From positions 1 through 42,390 of the forward strand of contig JAODBP010000274.1 of NCBI GenBank assembly GCA_025464025.1: a DNA stretch of 42,390 bases, read 5' to 3'. Below the pieces are notes generated by a model that saw only the letters and a list, made by a program, of their open reading frames with translations, ran no database searches and had not been told where the DNA came from. This document shows positions 1 through 8,163 of this stretch, in pieces (within the stretch, counting starts at the first letter, position 1; each line of letters opens with the position of its first letter). The DNA comes from Actinomycetes bacterium. GTDB lineage: Bacteria; Actinomycetota; Acidimicrobiia; Acidimicrobiales; CADCSY01. Position numbers and translations under genes: made by a program.

Positions 1-1
1 G

Positions 2-871
2 GGCTGGGGCCACGACTGGGGCGGCGGCGGCTTCGGCCTCATCGTCCTCCTCGCCGTGGGCCTCTGGTTCTGGACCCGCCACGACCCGGGCGCCCTCCGG
101 CCGCCGGCACCCCCCCGGCCGGCGGCCGCTCCCCCGGCACCCCCGACACCCTCCGCCCGGCCCCTGGTCGCCGACGCGGGGATCGTCACCGGGATCGTCC
201 CCGACGACGTCACGGCGGACGTCACGACACCCGTCCCGCCCCTGCCGCCGCCTCCGATCCCGCCCTGGCGCGACCGACGCGACCGACACCGGCGTCGGCG
301 CGAGCGGTCGAAGCTGGTCGGCATCACGCTCAGCGTCGCCATCCTGGTGGCCGGGCTGCTCGCCCTGGCCGACGTCACCGCCGCCACCATCCTGGCCAGC
401 TGCCTGATCGTGGTCGGGGCCGGGCTCCTCGTCGGCTCCCTCTACGGTCGCCGCCGCGGCCTCATCGCCGTCGGGATCCTGCTCACCATGGCCACGGCCG
501 CCGCGACCGTCGCCGACGTGCCGTTCGACGGCGGGGCCGGCGACCGGTTCTGGCACCCGACGTCGCTCGGCACGCTCCAGCGGACCTACGACCTCGGGGC
601 CGGTGATGCCGAGCTCGACCTGCGGGACCTCGACCTGGCCGGTCGCACCCGGCACGTGACCGCTCGGGTCGGTGCCGGCGACCTCCGCATCTGGCTCCCG
701 GCCGACGCCCGCGTCGAGATCGACGCCCATGCCGGCTTCGGCGAGGTCGTGGTGCTCGGGTACGACGACCACGGCGTCGACGTCGACCGCTCGACCGTGC
801 TCGCCGGTACGGGCGGGACCATCGTGCTCGACGCACGCGTCGGCTTCGGACAGCTGGAGGTCAACCGATGA
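2..871 (+). CDS. LiaF/toast-rack-like membrane protein, 5' end outside window
   Basis: The reading frame is open from the first bases, so the gene begins upstream; 289 residues are visible. The visible part opens with a Gly/Trp-rich stretch and a hydrophobic segment (LIVLLAVGLWFW). A Pro/Ala-rich linker and an Arg-rich patch follow, then two or three further hydrophobic segments (visible residues about 107-165). The last 110 residues alternate short beta-like stretches with Gly-Ala-Gly-Asp repeats (LGAGDAELDL, VGAGDLRIWLP, VGFGQLEVNR), as in the C-terminal domain of LiaF-like cell-envelope stress proteins. Related actinobacterial proteins usually carry a PspC domain at the N-terminus, which would lie outside the window. 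Its stop overlaps the next start by ATGA, so the two are coupled. A role in envelope-stress sensing is family inference. Confidence 0.7.
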   Translation, partial: GWGHDWGGGGFGLIVLLAVGLWFWTRHDPGALRPPAPPRPAAAPPAPPTPSARPLVADAGIVTGIVPDDVTADVTTPVPPLPPPPIPPWRDRRDRHRRRRERSKLVGITLSVAILVAGLLALADVTAATILASCLIVVGAGLLVGSLYGRRRGLIAVGILLTMATAAATVADVPFDGGAGDRFWHPTSLGTLQRTYDLGAGDAELDLRDLDLAGRTRHVTARVGAGDLRIWLPADARVEIDAHAGFGEVVVLGYDDHGVDVDRSTVLAGTGGTIVLDARVGFGQLEVNR

Positions 872-1101
872 AGCGGCACCCGTTCGACCCGTTCTCGCTC
901 ACCGCCGGTGCGGTGTTCGTCGCCCTCGGCATCTGGTTCCTGGTCGCCGGGTCCGACGTGATCGACAACGCCAACTGGGTCTGGCCCGCGCTGCTCATCG
1001 CCCTCGGGGCGGCCGGGCTGGCCTCGGCTCTCCGGCGGGACGAGCCCGCACCCGTCCCCGAGGAGACTGCGTCGATCCCCGACGCGGGTGACGCCGGCTA
1101 G
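868..1101 (+). CDS. small two-helix membrane protein
   Basis: A 77-residue protein with two hydrophobic segments (about residues 11-28 and 37-56) separated by a short DNAN-W turn, and an acidic, Pro-rich cytoplasmic-type tail. It starts inside the stop codon of the LiaF-like gene (ATGA overlap), so it is almost certainly co-translated and may be its membrane partner. No enzyme motif is visible. Its TAG stop shares the tetranucleotide CTAG with the stop of the convergent peptidase gene. I do not recognise a named family. Confidence 0.75.
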   Translation: MKRHPFDPFSLTAGAVFVALGIWFLVAGSDVIDNANWVWPALLIALGAAGLASALRRDEPAPVPEETASIPDAGDAG

Positions 1102-1709
1102 AGCCAGGGCATCGGGTTGCGGGGCGCGCCGTTCACCAGCACCTCGTAGTGGAGGTGGGCGGCGGTCACGTGGCCGGTGGCCCCGACGTTGCCGATCTGC
1201 TGGCCCTGGTCGACGTGCTGTCCGGCCCGCACGGCGAGCCTCGACTGGTGGCCGTAGAGCGTGCTGATGCCGTGGCCGTGGTCGATGATCACGCAGTTGC
1301 CGTAACCGTTCTTCCACCCGGCGAGCGTGATCGTGCCGGCCTGGGCCGCCACGATCGGGGCGCCGTAGGCGGCATCGATGTCGACGCCCGTGTGGGCCCG
1401 GCCCCACCGCCGCCCGAAGTACGAGGTGATCGGTGCCTTCGCCGGCCAGATGAACGACGTCGGGTCCTCGACGGGCGGGGCCACCGGCGCCGGCGGCGGC
1501 GTGGTCAGGACCCGGGCCACCGTGGCCAGCTTGGCCCGCTGACTGGCCCGGAGGCGGGCGACGAGCTCGACCTGGCCGGCGCCGACCGAGGCGCTGGCGA
1601 ACCAACCGGCGCCGCTCGAGGAGGTGTCGTGGGCACCGACCGGGGCGGCGGGCGCGAGGGCGAGCAGCACGGCCGCGATCGTCGGGATGAGGGTGAGGCG
1701 CGCTCGCAT
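1098..1709 (-). CDS. secreted M23-family peptidoglycan endopeptidase
   Basis: A 203-residue protein with an N-terminal signal peptide (MRAR, then a hydrophobic run ending APVGA). A short linker precedes a LytM/M23 domain (about residues 95-200). The zinc ligands of the family are visible: H-x3-D in RAHTGVD and HxH in AAHLHYE, plus the typical GYGNCVIIDHG and TLYGH strands. M23 enzymes cut peptide cross-links of peptidoglycan outside the membrane; activity here is inferred from the intact motifs. The ATG is preceded by GGAGA four bases upstream, and that GGAGA sits in the arm of a small hairpin (1713-1726). The gene runs convergent to the small membrane protein gene and overlaps it by four bases. 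Confidence 0.9.
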   Translation of the reverse strand: MRARLTLIPTIAAVLLALAPAAPVGAHDTSSSGAGWFASASVGAGQVELVARLRASQRAKLATVARVLTTPPPAPVAPPVEDPTSFIWPAKAPITSYFGRRWGRAHTGVDIDAAYGAPIVAAQAGTITLAGWKNGYGNCVIIDHGHGISTLYGHQSRLAVRAGQHVDQGQQIGNVGATGHVTAAHLHYEVLVNGAPRNPMPWL

Positions 1710-1712
1710 GCT

Positions 1713-1726
1713 TCTCCGGTCGGAGA
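1713..1726 (-). promoter_or_regulatory. hairpin covering the ribosome binding site of the M23 gene
   Basis: On the minus strand the 14 bases before the AAGC-ATG of the M23 gene read TCTCCGACCGGAGA, a perfect 5-bp stem with a GACC loop. The 3' arm is the only purine-rich Shine-Dalgarno candidate. If the hairpin forms in the mRNA it would hide the ribosome binding site. It is short, so this could be chance in GC-rich DNA. Confidence 0.35.
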
Positions 1727-1863
1727 GCGCCCCCGGAGCTGCGTCCGGCGGAGGGCTCGGAGCGGCTCGACAGAGGCGGGCGGGTGTGTGGAGTCACGGA
1801 ACCGTAACGTCGTCCGTCACCTCTTGGCCACCCGTTCGTCATGATTCCGCAAAATGACCCACA

Positions 1864-1905
1864 TGGGCCATGACACGGCCCACCCATTCTCCACTAGGTT
1901 TGTGG
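1864..1905. promoter_or_regulatory. candidate operator region upstream of the Rrf2-type regulator
   Basis: Two inverted repeats lie just before the regulator gene: TGGGCC-n7-GGCCCA (1864-1882) and CCAC-n7-GTGG (1891-1905). The second, read on the minus strand, begins CCACAAA. The same seven bases adjoin the large inverted repeat in front of the ssu/tau operon (8161-8167). Autoregulation by the adjacent Rrf2 protein is therefore plausible, but the shared word is short. Confidence 0.4.
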
Positions 1906-1913
1906 GGAATGGG

Positions 1914-2321
1914 ATGTCGCCCGTGAGCTTCACCACCAACGCCGTGCCGGCACCGCTCCACGTCACCGTGGAGCTCGACTACGCCGTGCGGGTGCTGACC
2001 GTCCTGGCCGACGGCGACCGCACGCCCCGGACGGTCCAGCGCCTGGCCGTCGAGGGCATGTCGGTCGCGTTCCTCCAGCAGGTGCTGGGCCGGCTCCGCC
2101 ACGCCGGCCTCATCGGCGCCCGGCGGGGCACCGGCGGCGGCTACTGGCTGCGCCGGGCGCCGGAGCTGATCTCGGTGGGCGACGTCGTGCGAGCGCTGCA
2201 CCCCGAGCCCGAGCCGGCCGAAGCACCCGGGTGCGGGATCGACGCGCTCTGGGTCACCCTCGGCGCCCAGGTCCGCGACCGCCTCGACCACACGACGATC
2301 GCCGACCTGGCCGCCGGCTGA
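1914..2321 (+). CDS. Rrf2-family transcriptional regulator, CymR-like by context
   Basis: From the ATG at 1914 the protein has 135 residues. It shows the Rrf2 winged helix-turn-helix: ELDYAVRVL at the start, a helix-turn-helix around VAFLQQVLGRLRHAGLI, and the wing RRGTGGGYWLRRAPE followed by ISVGDVVRAL. Iron-sulfur Rrf2 proteins (IscR, NsrR) carry three conserved cysteines; only one (APGCGID) is visible, which resembles CymR-type sulfur regulators that bind no cluster. The gene converges on the sulfatase of a sulfonate/sulfate-ester operon with only four bases between stops, so control of that operon is a reasonable inference. GTG at 1923 or 1968, the latter giving the common MELDYAV start, are alternative starts; an upstream ATG at 1854 is less likely because it would place the candidate operators inside the gene. 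Confidence 0.8.
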   Translation: MSPVSFTTNAVPAPLHVTVELDYAVRVLTVLADGDRTPRTVQRLAVEGMSVAFLQQVLGRLRHAGLIGARRGTGGGYWLRRAPELISVGDVVRALHPEPEPAEAPGCGIDALWVTLGAQVRDRLDHTTIADLAAG

Positions 2322-2325
2322 CCAG

Positions 2326-4605
2326 CTACTGGGCCGCCAACCCGGCCTGGCGCAGGGCGGCCACGAGCGTCTCGGGGTCGTAGGGCGCCGGCTCGCCCGG
2401 CACGTAGGTGACCGAGCGCAGGGCCCCGCCGTACGGGAAGGCGCCGTGTCGCTCGTGCACCGACCACACCACGGGTGACCGGCGGTCGATGCCGACGTCG
2501 ATGCCCTGGAACGGGGCCAGGCCGACGAGCATCTCGGTCCCCGGCAGCGCGGCCACCTCGACACCGTCGACGAGCACCGTCCAGTCCCACGTGAGGTCGG
2601 GACCGGCGGCGGCCCGCAGCTCGACCGACCGGCTGCCGTCGGGCAACGGCCCGGCGTCGACCTCGAGCAGGTCGCCGTACTGGTTGTAGGCGAACCGCAG
2701 GTGCCCGTCCTCGACGTAGAGGGAGTAGCCACCGCCCTGGTCGCCATGGGCCACGAGCACGCCCTCGTCCCCGGCGCCGTGCTCGAGCTGCACCTCGACG
2801 ACGAACGACCGGAACGCCACCAGCTTCTGCGAGCGGTAGCGCTCCAGCGACGGGGTGCCGGGCAGGAGCGTGACGGGCTCGCGGAACGAGGCATCGTCAG
2901 GCCGCCGGCCGACGAACATGCCGACGCCGTCGTCGAGCGGGAACACCGCGTTGTCCCACGCCGCCTGCTCCCAGGCGTCGGCCAGCTCCCGTACCTTGCC
3001 CGGCCGCTCGGCGGCCAGGTCACGCGTCTCGGTCGGGTCTGTCGTGAGGTCGTAGAGCTCCCACTCGCTGAGGTCCTGGAACGTCGAGTCCATGCCGCGG
3101 AGGGCGACCAGCTTCCAGCCGTCGCGGTAGAAGCTCCGGTTGCCGAAGCACTCCGAGTACTGCTCGAGGTGGGTGCTGCCCGTCGAGCCGTCGGCGAGCG
3201 ACGGGGCGAAGCTCCGCCCGTCGCGCTCCCCCGGGTCGGGCACGCCGGCGAGGTCGAGGATCGTCGGCAGCAGGTCGTTCACGTACTGGTACTGGTGACG
3301 GACCGAACCCTGCTCCGCCGCCGGGATGCCGGCCGGCCAGGAGACGACGAACGGCACGCGCACGCCGCCGGCGTGGGTGCTGGCCTTGTAGAGGCGGAAC
3401 GGCGTGTTCGACGCCATGCCCCAGCCCCTCGGGTAGTGCACGAGCGTCTGCGGCCCGCCGATCAGGTCGGGGTCCCGGGGGACGTCGAGCTCACGGCCGG
3501 CCGGGCCCGGTGCACCACCGAACTGCTTGAAGTAGCTGCGCGAACCCCGCTCGCCGCCCTCCTCGGTCCCGCCGTTGTCGGAGGTGAAGATGACGACCGT
3601 GTCGTCGAGGTCGCCCAGCAGCTCGATGGCGCCCAGCAGCCGGGCCAGGTTCTGGTCGACGTTGTCGACCATGGCGGCGTAGACCTCCTGGTACCGGGCG
3701 AAGAGCGCTTGCTCCTCGGCCGGGAGGTCAGCCCAGGGCTGCACGTCGTGGCCGGGCTCGTGGTTGCGGGGCGAGAGCGCCGTGCCTTCGGGGAACAGCC
3801 CCAGCTCGAGCTGGCGGGCGAACCGCGCCTCGCGCAAGGCGTCCCACCCGTCGGCGTAGCGGCCGCGGTGGCGGGCGATGTCCTCGGCCTTGGCGTGCAG
3901 TGGGCCGTGCACGGCGCCGTGGGCCAGGTAGAGGAAGAACGGCTTCGTGGCGTCGTGGGCTCGCAGCGACTTCAGGTACGAGATCGCCCGGTCGGTGATG
4001 TCGTCGGTGAAGTAGTAGCCCTCGGGGTACTCGTCGACCTCGACCGGCGAGTTGTCGCTCACCAGCCGGTGCGGGTGGTGGAGGTTGGTGAGCCCCTCGA
4101 GGATCCCGTAGAAGCGGTCGTAGCCCCGCTGGAGCGGCCACGACGACCGGGCCGCGCCGTCGTGCATGGTGGCATCGCGGGTGAGGTGCCACTTGCCCAC
4201 GGCGTAGGTGGCGTAGCCCGACGCCCGCAGCACCTCGGGGAGGGTGCGGACGTCGGGGCTGATCTCCATCGTCCAGCCCGGGAAGCCGGGGTCGAAGTTG
4301 GCCACCGAGGCGAACCCGGCCTTGTGGGGGTTGAGGCCGGTCTGGATGGCCGCCCGGGCCGGCGAGCACAGCGGGGTGGTGTGGTAGTTCGAGTACCGGA
4401 GCCCGCCGGCCGCCAGCCGGTCGAGCGTGGGCGTCGGGATCTCGGCGCCGAACGGGCCGATGTCGCTGAAGCCCATGTCGTCGAGCAGCACCAGCACCAC
4501 GTTCGGCGCACCCTCCGGTGGGCGGGTCGGCGCCGGCCACCACGGCGTCGACTCGCTGGCCAGGCGCTCGACGCGCCCTTCGAACCCCGGGTACTCGCGC
4601 CCCAT
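2326..4605 (-). CDS. type I sulfatase (arylsulfatase/alkylsulfatase family)
   Basis: A 759-residue cytoplasmic-type sulfatase with no signal peptide. Visible active-site features are the metal-binding LLDDMGF near residue 42 and the signature C80-S-P-A-R, whose cysteine is converted to formylglycine in this class. GKWHL and the second metal site FTSDNGG follow. The last 200 residues form an extra beta-rich domain like that of the long actinobacterial AtsA/AtsD-type enzymes. It would release inorganic sulfate from organic sulfate esters; the exact substrate cannot be told. The ATG shares one base with the stop of tauD (TGATG), so it is the last gene of the ssuC-ssuB-ssuA-tauD-sulfatase operon. 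No formylglycine-generating enzyme is in this window, so one must be encoded elsewhere if the protein is active. Confidence 0.93.
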   Translation of the reverse strand: MGREYPGFEGRVERLASESTPWWPAPTRPPEGAPNVVLVLLDDMGFSDIGPFGAEIPTPTLDRLAAGGLRYSNYHTTPLCSPARAAIQTGLNPHKAGFASVANFDPGFPGWTMEISPDVRTLPEVLRASGYATYAVGKWHLTRDATMHDGAARSSWPLQRGYDRFYGILEGLTNLHHPHRLVSDNSPVEVDEYPEGYYFTDDITDRAISYLKSLRAHDATKPFFLYLAHGAVHGPLHAKAEDIARHRGRYADGWDALREARFARQLELGLFPEGTALSPRNHEPGHDVQPWADLPAEEQALFARYQEVYAAMVDNVDQNLARLLGAIELLGDLDDTVVIFTSDNGGTEEGGERGSRSYFKQFGGAPGPAGRELDVPRDPDLIGGPQTLVHYPRGWGMASNTPFRLYKASTHAGGVRVPFVVSWPAGIPAAEQGSVRHQYQYVNDLLPTILDLAGVPDPGERDGRSFAPSLADGSTGSTHLEQYSECFGNRSFYRDGWKLVALRGMDSTFQDLSEWELYDLTTDPTETRDLAAERPGKVRELADAWEQAAWDNAVFPLDDGVGMFVGRRPDDASFREPVTLLPGTPSLERYRSQKLVAFRSFVVEVQLEHGAGDEGVLVAHGDQGGGYSLYVEDGHLRFAYNQYGDLLEVDAGPLPDGSRSVELRAAAGPDLTWDWTVLVDGVEVAALPGTEMLVGLAPFQGIDVGIDRRSPVVWSVHERHGAFPYGGALRSVTYVPGEPAPYDPETLVAALRQAGLAAQ

Positions 4606-5495
4606 CAGACCGGCTTGTCGCCGCGCAGGGTGATCCGCTGGATCACCCGGTGCTCGGTGAAGTCGCCGACCACCGAGTGCTGGGTGACCCGGTTGTCCCA
4701 GAAGCCGAGGTCGCCCGCCGTCCAGTGGTAGCGGACGGTGAACTCGGGCTTGGTCGAGTGGGCGTACAGGAACGCCAGCAGGGCGTCGCTCTCCGAGCCG
4801 CTCAGCTCCTTGATGTGGGACGTGAAGCCGGGGTTCACGAACAGCACCTTCTCGCCGGTCTCCGGGTGGGTCCGCACGACCGGGTGCTCGACCGGGGCCA
4901 GCGACGTGAACCTCTCGTCGTCCCACACGCCCTCGCCGAACGCCTCGAGCAGGGCGGCGAACTGGTCCTGGCCGTCGTGCACCGCGGTCAGCGTCTCGAG
5001 GTAGGCCTGGAGCGACGAGCTGAGGGCGGCGAAGGCGGCGGCCTGGTTCGACCAGGCCGTGTCGCCACCGGCCTCGGGGATGACGACGGCGTTGAGGATC
5101 GATCCGAGCGGCGGGCGCTCGACGAACGTGACGTCGGTGTGCCACGAGAGGCCGTTGGTCTCCCGCTTGCGGCGGGCCACGTCGCCGTAGGCGGCGTAGA
5201 GCTTGGCCGACTCCGAGTAGTCGATCTCGAAGACGCGGCTGTCGGCCTCGATCCCCGGGATCACCGGGTGGGCCGGGGTGACCTCACCGAAGTAGGCGCC
5301 GAAGGCCACGTGCTCGGCCGGCGTGAGGTGCTGGCCCGGGAAGAAGATCACCTTGTGGTCCAAGAGGGCCTGGCGGATCTCGGCGACGGTGTCCTCGGCG
5401 AGCGGCTGCTTGAGGTCGATCCCTCGGAGCTCGGCGCCGATGGCACCGGAGAGCCGGCGCACGTGGAGGGTGGGCGGGGCGTCGATGGTGGTCAC
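4605..5495 (-). CDS. tauD: TauD/TfdA-family Fe(II)/2-oxoglutarate dioxygenase
   Basis: A 296-residue non-heme iron dioxygenase. The facial triad is visible as H119-T-D121 (SWHTDVTF) and the distal histidine H273 (RVTQHSVVGD). An arginine at 283 or 287 (HRVIQR) is suited to bind 2-oxoglutarate. The length matches TauD and alkylsulfatase AtsK. Such enzymes hydroxylate the carbon bearing the sulfonate or sulfate ester so that sulfite or sulfate is released. Lying between a sulfonate-type ABC transporter and a sulfatase, it may act on taurine, another alkanesulfonate or an alkyl sulfate; sequence alone does not decide. The GTG start overlaps the ssuA stop as GTGA, and its own stop overlaps the sulfatase ATG. 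Confidence 0.92.
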   Translation of the reverse strand: MTTIDAPPTLHVRRLSGAIGAELRGIDLKQPLAEDTVAEIRQALLDHKVIFFPGQHLTPAEHVAFGAYFGEVTPAHPVIPGIEADSRVFEIDYSESAKLYAAYGDVARRKRETNGLSWHTDVTFVERPPLGSILNAVVIPEAGGDTAWSNQAAAFAALSSSLQAYLETLTAVHDGQDQFAALLEAFGEGVWDDERFTSLAPVEHPVVRTHPETGEKVLFVNPGFTSHIKELSGSESDALLAFLYAHSTKPEFTVRYHWTAGDLGFWDNRVTQHSVVGDFTEHRVIQRITLRGDKPV

Positions 5496-6541
5496 TTGAT
5501 GGCCTCCTTGATCAGGTCGTTGAACCGGGTGTCGAACTCGTCCGCGGCGTCGATGCCCGACGGCACGGCACCGGCCTTGCTCCACGTGTCGATCTGCTCC
5601 TGCTGGACGGCGATCACGTCGTCGTCGATGGGGCGCCACACGTACTTGCTGGCGGCGAGGGTGGCCTTGGCGAGGGCCTCGGGGAACTTCGACGCCTTCA
5701 CGTAGATCGGGGCCCATTCGTCGATGTGGGTCTGCTCCCAGTACTGGGTGCGGACGTAGCGCTGGAGGAAGTCGCCGATCGCGGCCGCCTTCCTCTCGTC
5801 CTTCAGCGCCTTGCCCGAGACAACCGCGACCGACTGGCTGGTGAGGTAGTCCCCGCTCGTCGCCAGCTCCCGACTGGGCCGAGCACCCTTGGTGATCGTG
5901 GTGAGCGGCTCGATCGAGACGAAGGCATCGGCCTTCCCGCTCGTGTAGGCGGACTGGGCGTCGGCCGGCTGGAGGTACGCCGGCTTCACGTCCTCGATGC
6001 CGAGGCCCTCCTTGGCCAGTGCCTTGCGGAGGAAGTACTCCATGATCGTCTGCTGCGAGACGGCGATCTGCTTGCCCTTCAGGTCCTTCACGGTCTTGAT
6101 GGGCGAGTCCTCGGGCACGAGGATCTGGAGCAGCGGCTTGGCATCGGTGGCCTGGCGGGCCACGGCGACGACCTTCACGTCGACGCCACCGGCGGCGGCG
6201 AAGATCGGCGGCGTGTCGCCCATGAAGCAGAAGTCGACGGCGTCGGCGTTCATGGCCTCGATGGCGGGCGGCCCGCTCGGGAACTGGCTCCACTCGACCT
6301 TGTAGGGCGTGTCGTCCTCGCCGGCGGCGGCGAAGCCCGGCTGGGTGGTGCCGCCGAGGTCGCAGGATCGGAGCGTGACGCCGGAGAGGTCGAGGTCGGT
6401 GGGTGTGGCGGTGGCCGGCGTGGTGCCGTCGGTGGCCGCGGCGCTGTCGGCCGTGGTGTCGCTCCCGCACGCCGTCGCCACCAGGGCGAGGAGGACGAGG
6501 AGGACGGCGACGGGGCGCGCGCGGTGGACGTGGTGGTGCAA
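5492..6541 (-). CDS. ssuA: sulfonate/taurine-type ABC transporter substrate-binding lipoprotein
   Basis: A 349-residue lipoprotein. The N-terminus has a positively charged start, a hydrophobic run and the lipobox LVATAC with Cys near residue 25. A Thr/Ala-rich spacer and a type 2 periplasmic-binding fold follow (VDFCFMGDTPPIFAAAGG, KGKQIAVSQQTIMEYFL, KADAFVSIEPLTT), as in SsuA/TauA/NMT1-like proteins. It would capture organosulfur compounds outside the membrane and deliver them to SsuC/SsuB. The start appears to be TTG, with AGGAG five bases upstream, and it begins 30 bases after the ssuB stop. Assignment to sulfur rather than nitrate or thiamine precursor uptake rests mainly on the adjacent tauD and sulfatase. 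Confidence 0.88.
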   Translation of the reverse strand: MHHHVHRARPVAVLLVLLALVATACGSDTTADSAAATDGTTPATATPTDLDLSGVTLRSCDLGGTTQPGFAAAGEDDTPYKVEWSQFPSGPPAIEAMNADAVDFCFMGDTPPIFAAAGGVDVKVVAVARQATDAKPLLQILVPEDSPIKTVKDLKGKQIAVSQQTIMEYFLRKALAKEGLGIEDVKPAYLQPADAQSAYTSGKADAFVSIEPLTTITKGARPSRELATSGDYLTSQSVAVVSGKALKDERKAAAIGDFLQRYVRTQYWEQTHIDEWAPIYVKASKFPEALAKATLAASKYVWRPIDDDVIAVQQEQIDTWSKAGAVPSGIDAADEFDTRFNDLIKEAIK

Positions 6542-6571
6542 CGGAGCTCCTGTGTCTGGGTTGGGGGGTGG

Positions 6572-7285
6572 TCAGGCCCGGGCGCCCTCGGCGAGCTCGT
6601 CGACGCCGAGCTCGGCCAACAGGGCCGAGCGGAGGCGGGCGAACTCGTCGTCGGAGCGCAGCCGGGGGTTGGGGACCTCGACCTGGCGGTCGAAGGTGAA
6701 GCGGCCGTCCCGCAGGACGAGCACCCGGTCGGCGAGGAGGATGGCCTCGTCGACGTCGTGGGTGACGAGCAAGACGGCCGGGCGGTGGCGGGCGCACAGC
6801 TCCTGGAGGAGGGCGTGCATCTTGATGCGGGTCAGGGCGTCCAGGGCGCCGAACGGCTCGTCGAGGAGGAGCAGCTCGGGGTCGCGGAACAGGGCCCGGG
6901 CCAGCGATGCCCGGTGGGCCTCGCCCCCGGAGAGGGTGTCGGGCCAGGCCCGTTGGTGGCCGTCGAGGCCGACCTCGTCGAGGGCGGCCCGACCCCGGTC
7001 CTTGGCGTCCCGGTCGCGCAGGCCCAGGACGACGTTGTCCAGGACCCGGCGCCACGGGAGGAGCCGGGGCTCCTGGAACACCACGGCCCGGCGGGTCGGG
7101 ACGAGGAGCGACCCCTCGACCCCCTGGTCCAGTCCCGCCAGGCCGCGGAGGAAGGTGCTCTTCCCCGAGCCGCTGCGGCCGAGGAGGGCGACGAACTCGC
7201 CGGGCTGGATGTCGAGCTCGAGCCCGTCGAGGACCACGCGGTCCCCGAAGGCACGTCGGACGTTGCGTGCGATCACCGAGGTCAT
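6572..7285 (-). CDS. ssuB: sulfonate-type ABC transporter ATP-binding protein
   Basis: A 237-residue single ATPase domain. Walker A is GRSGSGKST (residues 36-44), the Q-loop VFQEPRLLPW, the signature LSGGE, Walker B LLLLDEPFGALD and the H-loop VTHDVDEA. The Q-loop and the D-loop region are typical of the SsuB/TauB/NrtD subfamily. It energises uptake through SsuC. The ATG overlaps the ssuC stop (ATGA), so the two subunits are made in a coupled way. The signature LSGGEAHRASLARAL departs slightly from the usual LSGGQ-QR but keeps the key residues. Confidence 0.92.
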   Translation of the reverse strand: MTSVIARNVRRAFGDRVVLDGLELDIQPGEFVALLGRSGSGKSTFLRGLAGLDQGVEGSLLVPTRRAVVFQEPRLLPWRRVLDNVVLGLRDRDAKDRGRAALDEVGLDGHQRAWPDTLSGGEAHRASLARALFRDPELLLLDEPFGALDALTRIKMHALLQELCARHRPAVLLVTHDVDEAILLADRVLVLRDGRFTFDRQVEVPNPRLRSDDEFARLRSALLAELGVDELAEGARA

Positions 7286-8151
7286 GAGCCTTCGAACCCC
7301 CGTCGCCAGGTGAGGAAGCGGGCCTCGAGGCCACGCACGATCAGGTCGGAGGTGATGCCGAGGAAGCCGTAGATGAACAGGCCGACCACGATCACGTCGG
7401 TGCGGAACGCCATGCGGGCCTGCATCATCAGGTAGCCGACACCGCTGGTGGCGTTGATCTGCTCGCTGATCACGAGCACGAGCCAGGCGATGGCCAGAGC
7501 GAAGCGGAGGCCGACGAGGAAGCCGGCGAGGGCGCCCGGGAAGACCACGTCGCGCACCAGGCCCCACCGGCTCACGCCGAACACCTGGGCGGTCTCGACC
7601 AGCTTCGAGTCCACACCCCGGATGGCCCCGTAGGTGTTCAGGTAGATCGGGAACGTCACGGCCAGGGCGACCATGGCCACCTTGGGCTCCTCGTTGATCC
7701 CGAGCCAGATGATCAGCAGCGGGGTGAGCGCGAGCACCGGGATGCCGCGGAGGAACTGCATCGTCGAGTCGAGCAGGTCCTCCCCCAGCCGGGAGGTGCC
7801 GGCCAGCACGGCGAGGACGAGCCCGGCGCTCACGCCGAAGGCCAGGCCCCAGAGCACCCGCTGGAGCGAGACCCAGAGGTGGGTCTGGAGCTCACCGGTC
7901 GCCAGGAGGTGGCGGGCCGCCGTCCACGCCTCTGCCGGCGACGCCAGCGTCCGGCTGTCGAGCACGCCGGTCGAGGAGGCCACCTGCCAGAGGGCGATGA
8001 GCAGGACAGGTCCGGCGAGGCGGCGGGCCCAACGAGGGACCCGCCGCCGGCGCCGGGGGGCAGCACCGGCGGCCACGTCGACGAGGGGGGCGTCGGTGAC
8101 CGCGGCGGTGCGGCCCGGGGGGAACGTGATGGGGGGATCGAGCACGGTCAT
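7282..8151 (-). CDS. ssuC: sulfonate-type ABC transporter permease
   Basis: A 289-residue inner-membrane permease of the BPD_transp_1 type. After a Pro/Arg-rich cytoplasmic N-terminus there are six likely membrane helices. The EAA loop, where the ATPase docks, is visible around ETAQVFGVSRWGLVRDVVFPGALAGFLVGLR. It is the first gene of the operon. The ATG at 8151 has GGAG seven bases upstream and follows the inverted repeat at 8164-8190. A TTG further up at 8166 is possible but would lie inside that operator. Confidence 0.92.
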   Translation of the reverse strand: MTVLDPPITFPPGRTAAVTDAPLVDVAAGAAPRRRRRVPRWARRLAGPVLLIALWQVASSTGVLDSRTLASPAEAWTAARHLLATGELQTHLWVSLQRVLWGLAFGVSAGLVLAVLAGTSRLGEDLLDSTMQFLRGIPVLALTPLLIIWLGINEEPKVAMVALAVTFPIYLNTYGAIRGVDSKLVETAQVFGVSRWGLVRDVVFPGALAGFLVGLRFALAIAWLVLVISEQINATSGVGYLMMQARMAFRTDVIVVGLFIYGFLGITSDLIVRGLEARFLTWRRGFEGS

Positions 8152-8163
8152 GGAGCAACTCCA

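Noticed and set aside
1710..1853. c-di-AMP (ydaO) riboswitch upstream of the M23 gene
   Set aside because: I looked for the conserved GGGGGAACC and GAAUCCGACAGCUAACC segments common before actinobacterial wall hydrolases and did not find them.
2701..4731. Long plus-strand frame (676 codons) antisense to the sulfatase and tauD genes
   Set aside because: No domain or motif; its composition is what GC-rich third positions give opposite a real gene. The minus-strand sulfatase has full catalytic motifs.
5726..7372. Long plus-strand frame opposite ssuA and ssuB
   Set aside because: Low-complexity Gly/Val/Leu/Glu composition with no motif; it is a shadow of the ABC transporter genes.
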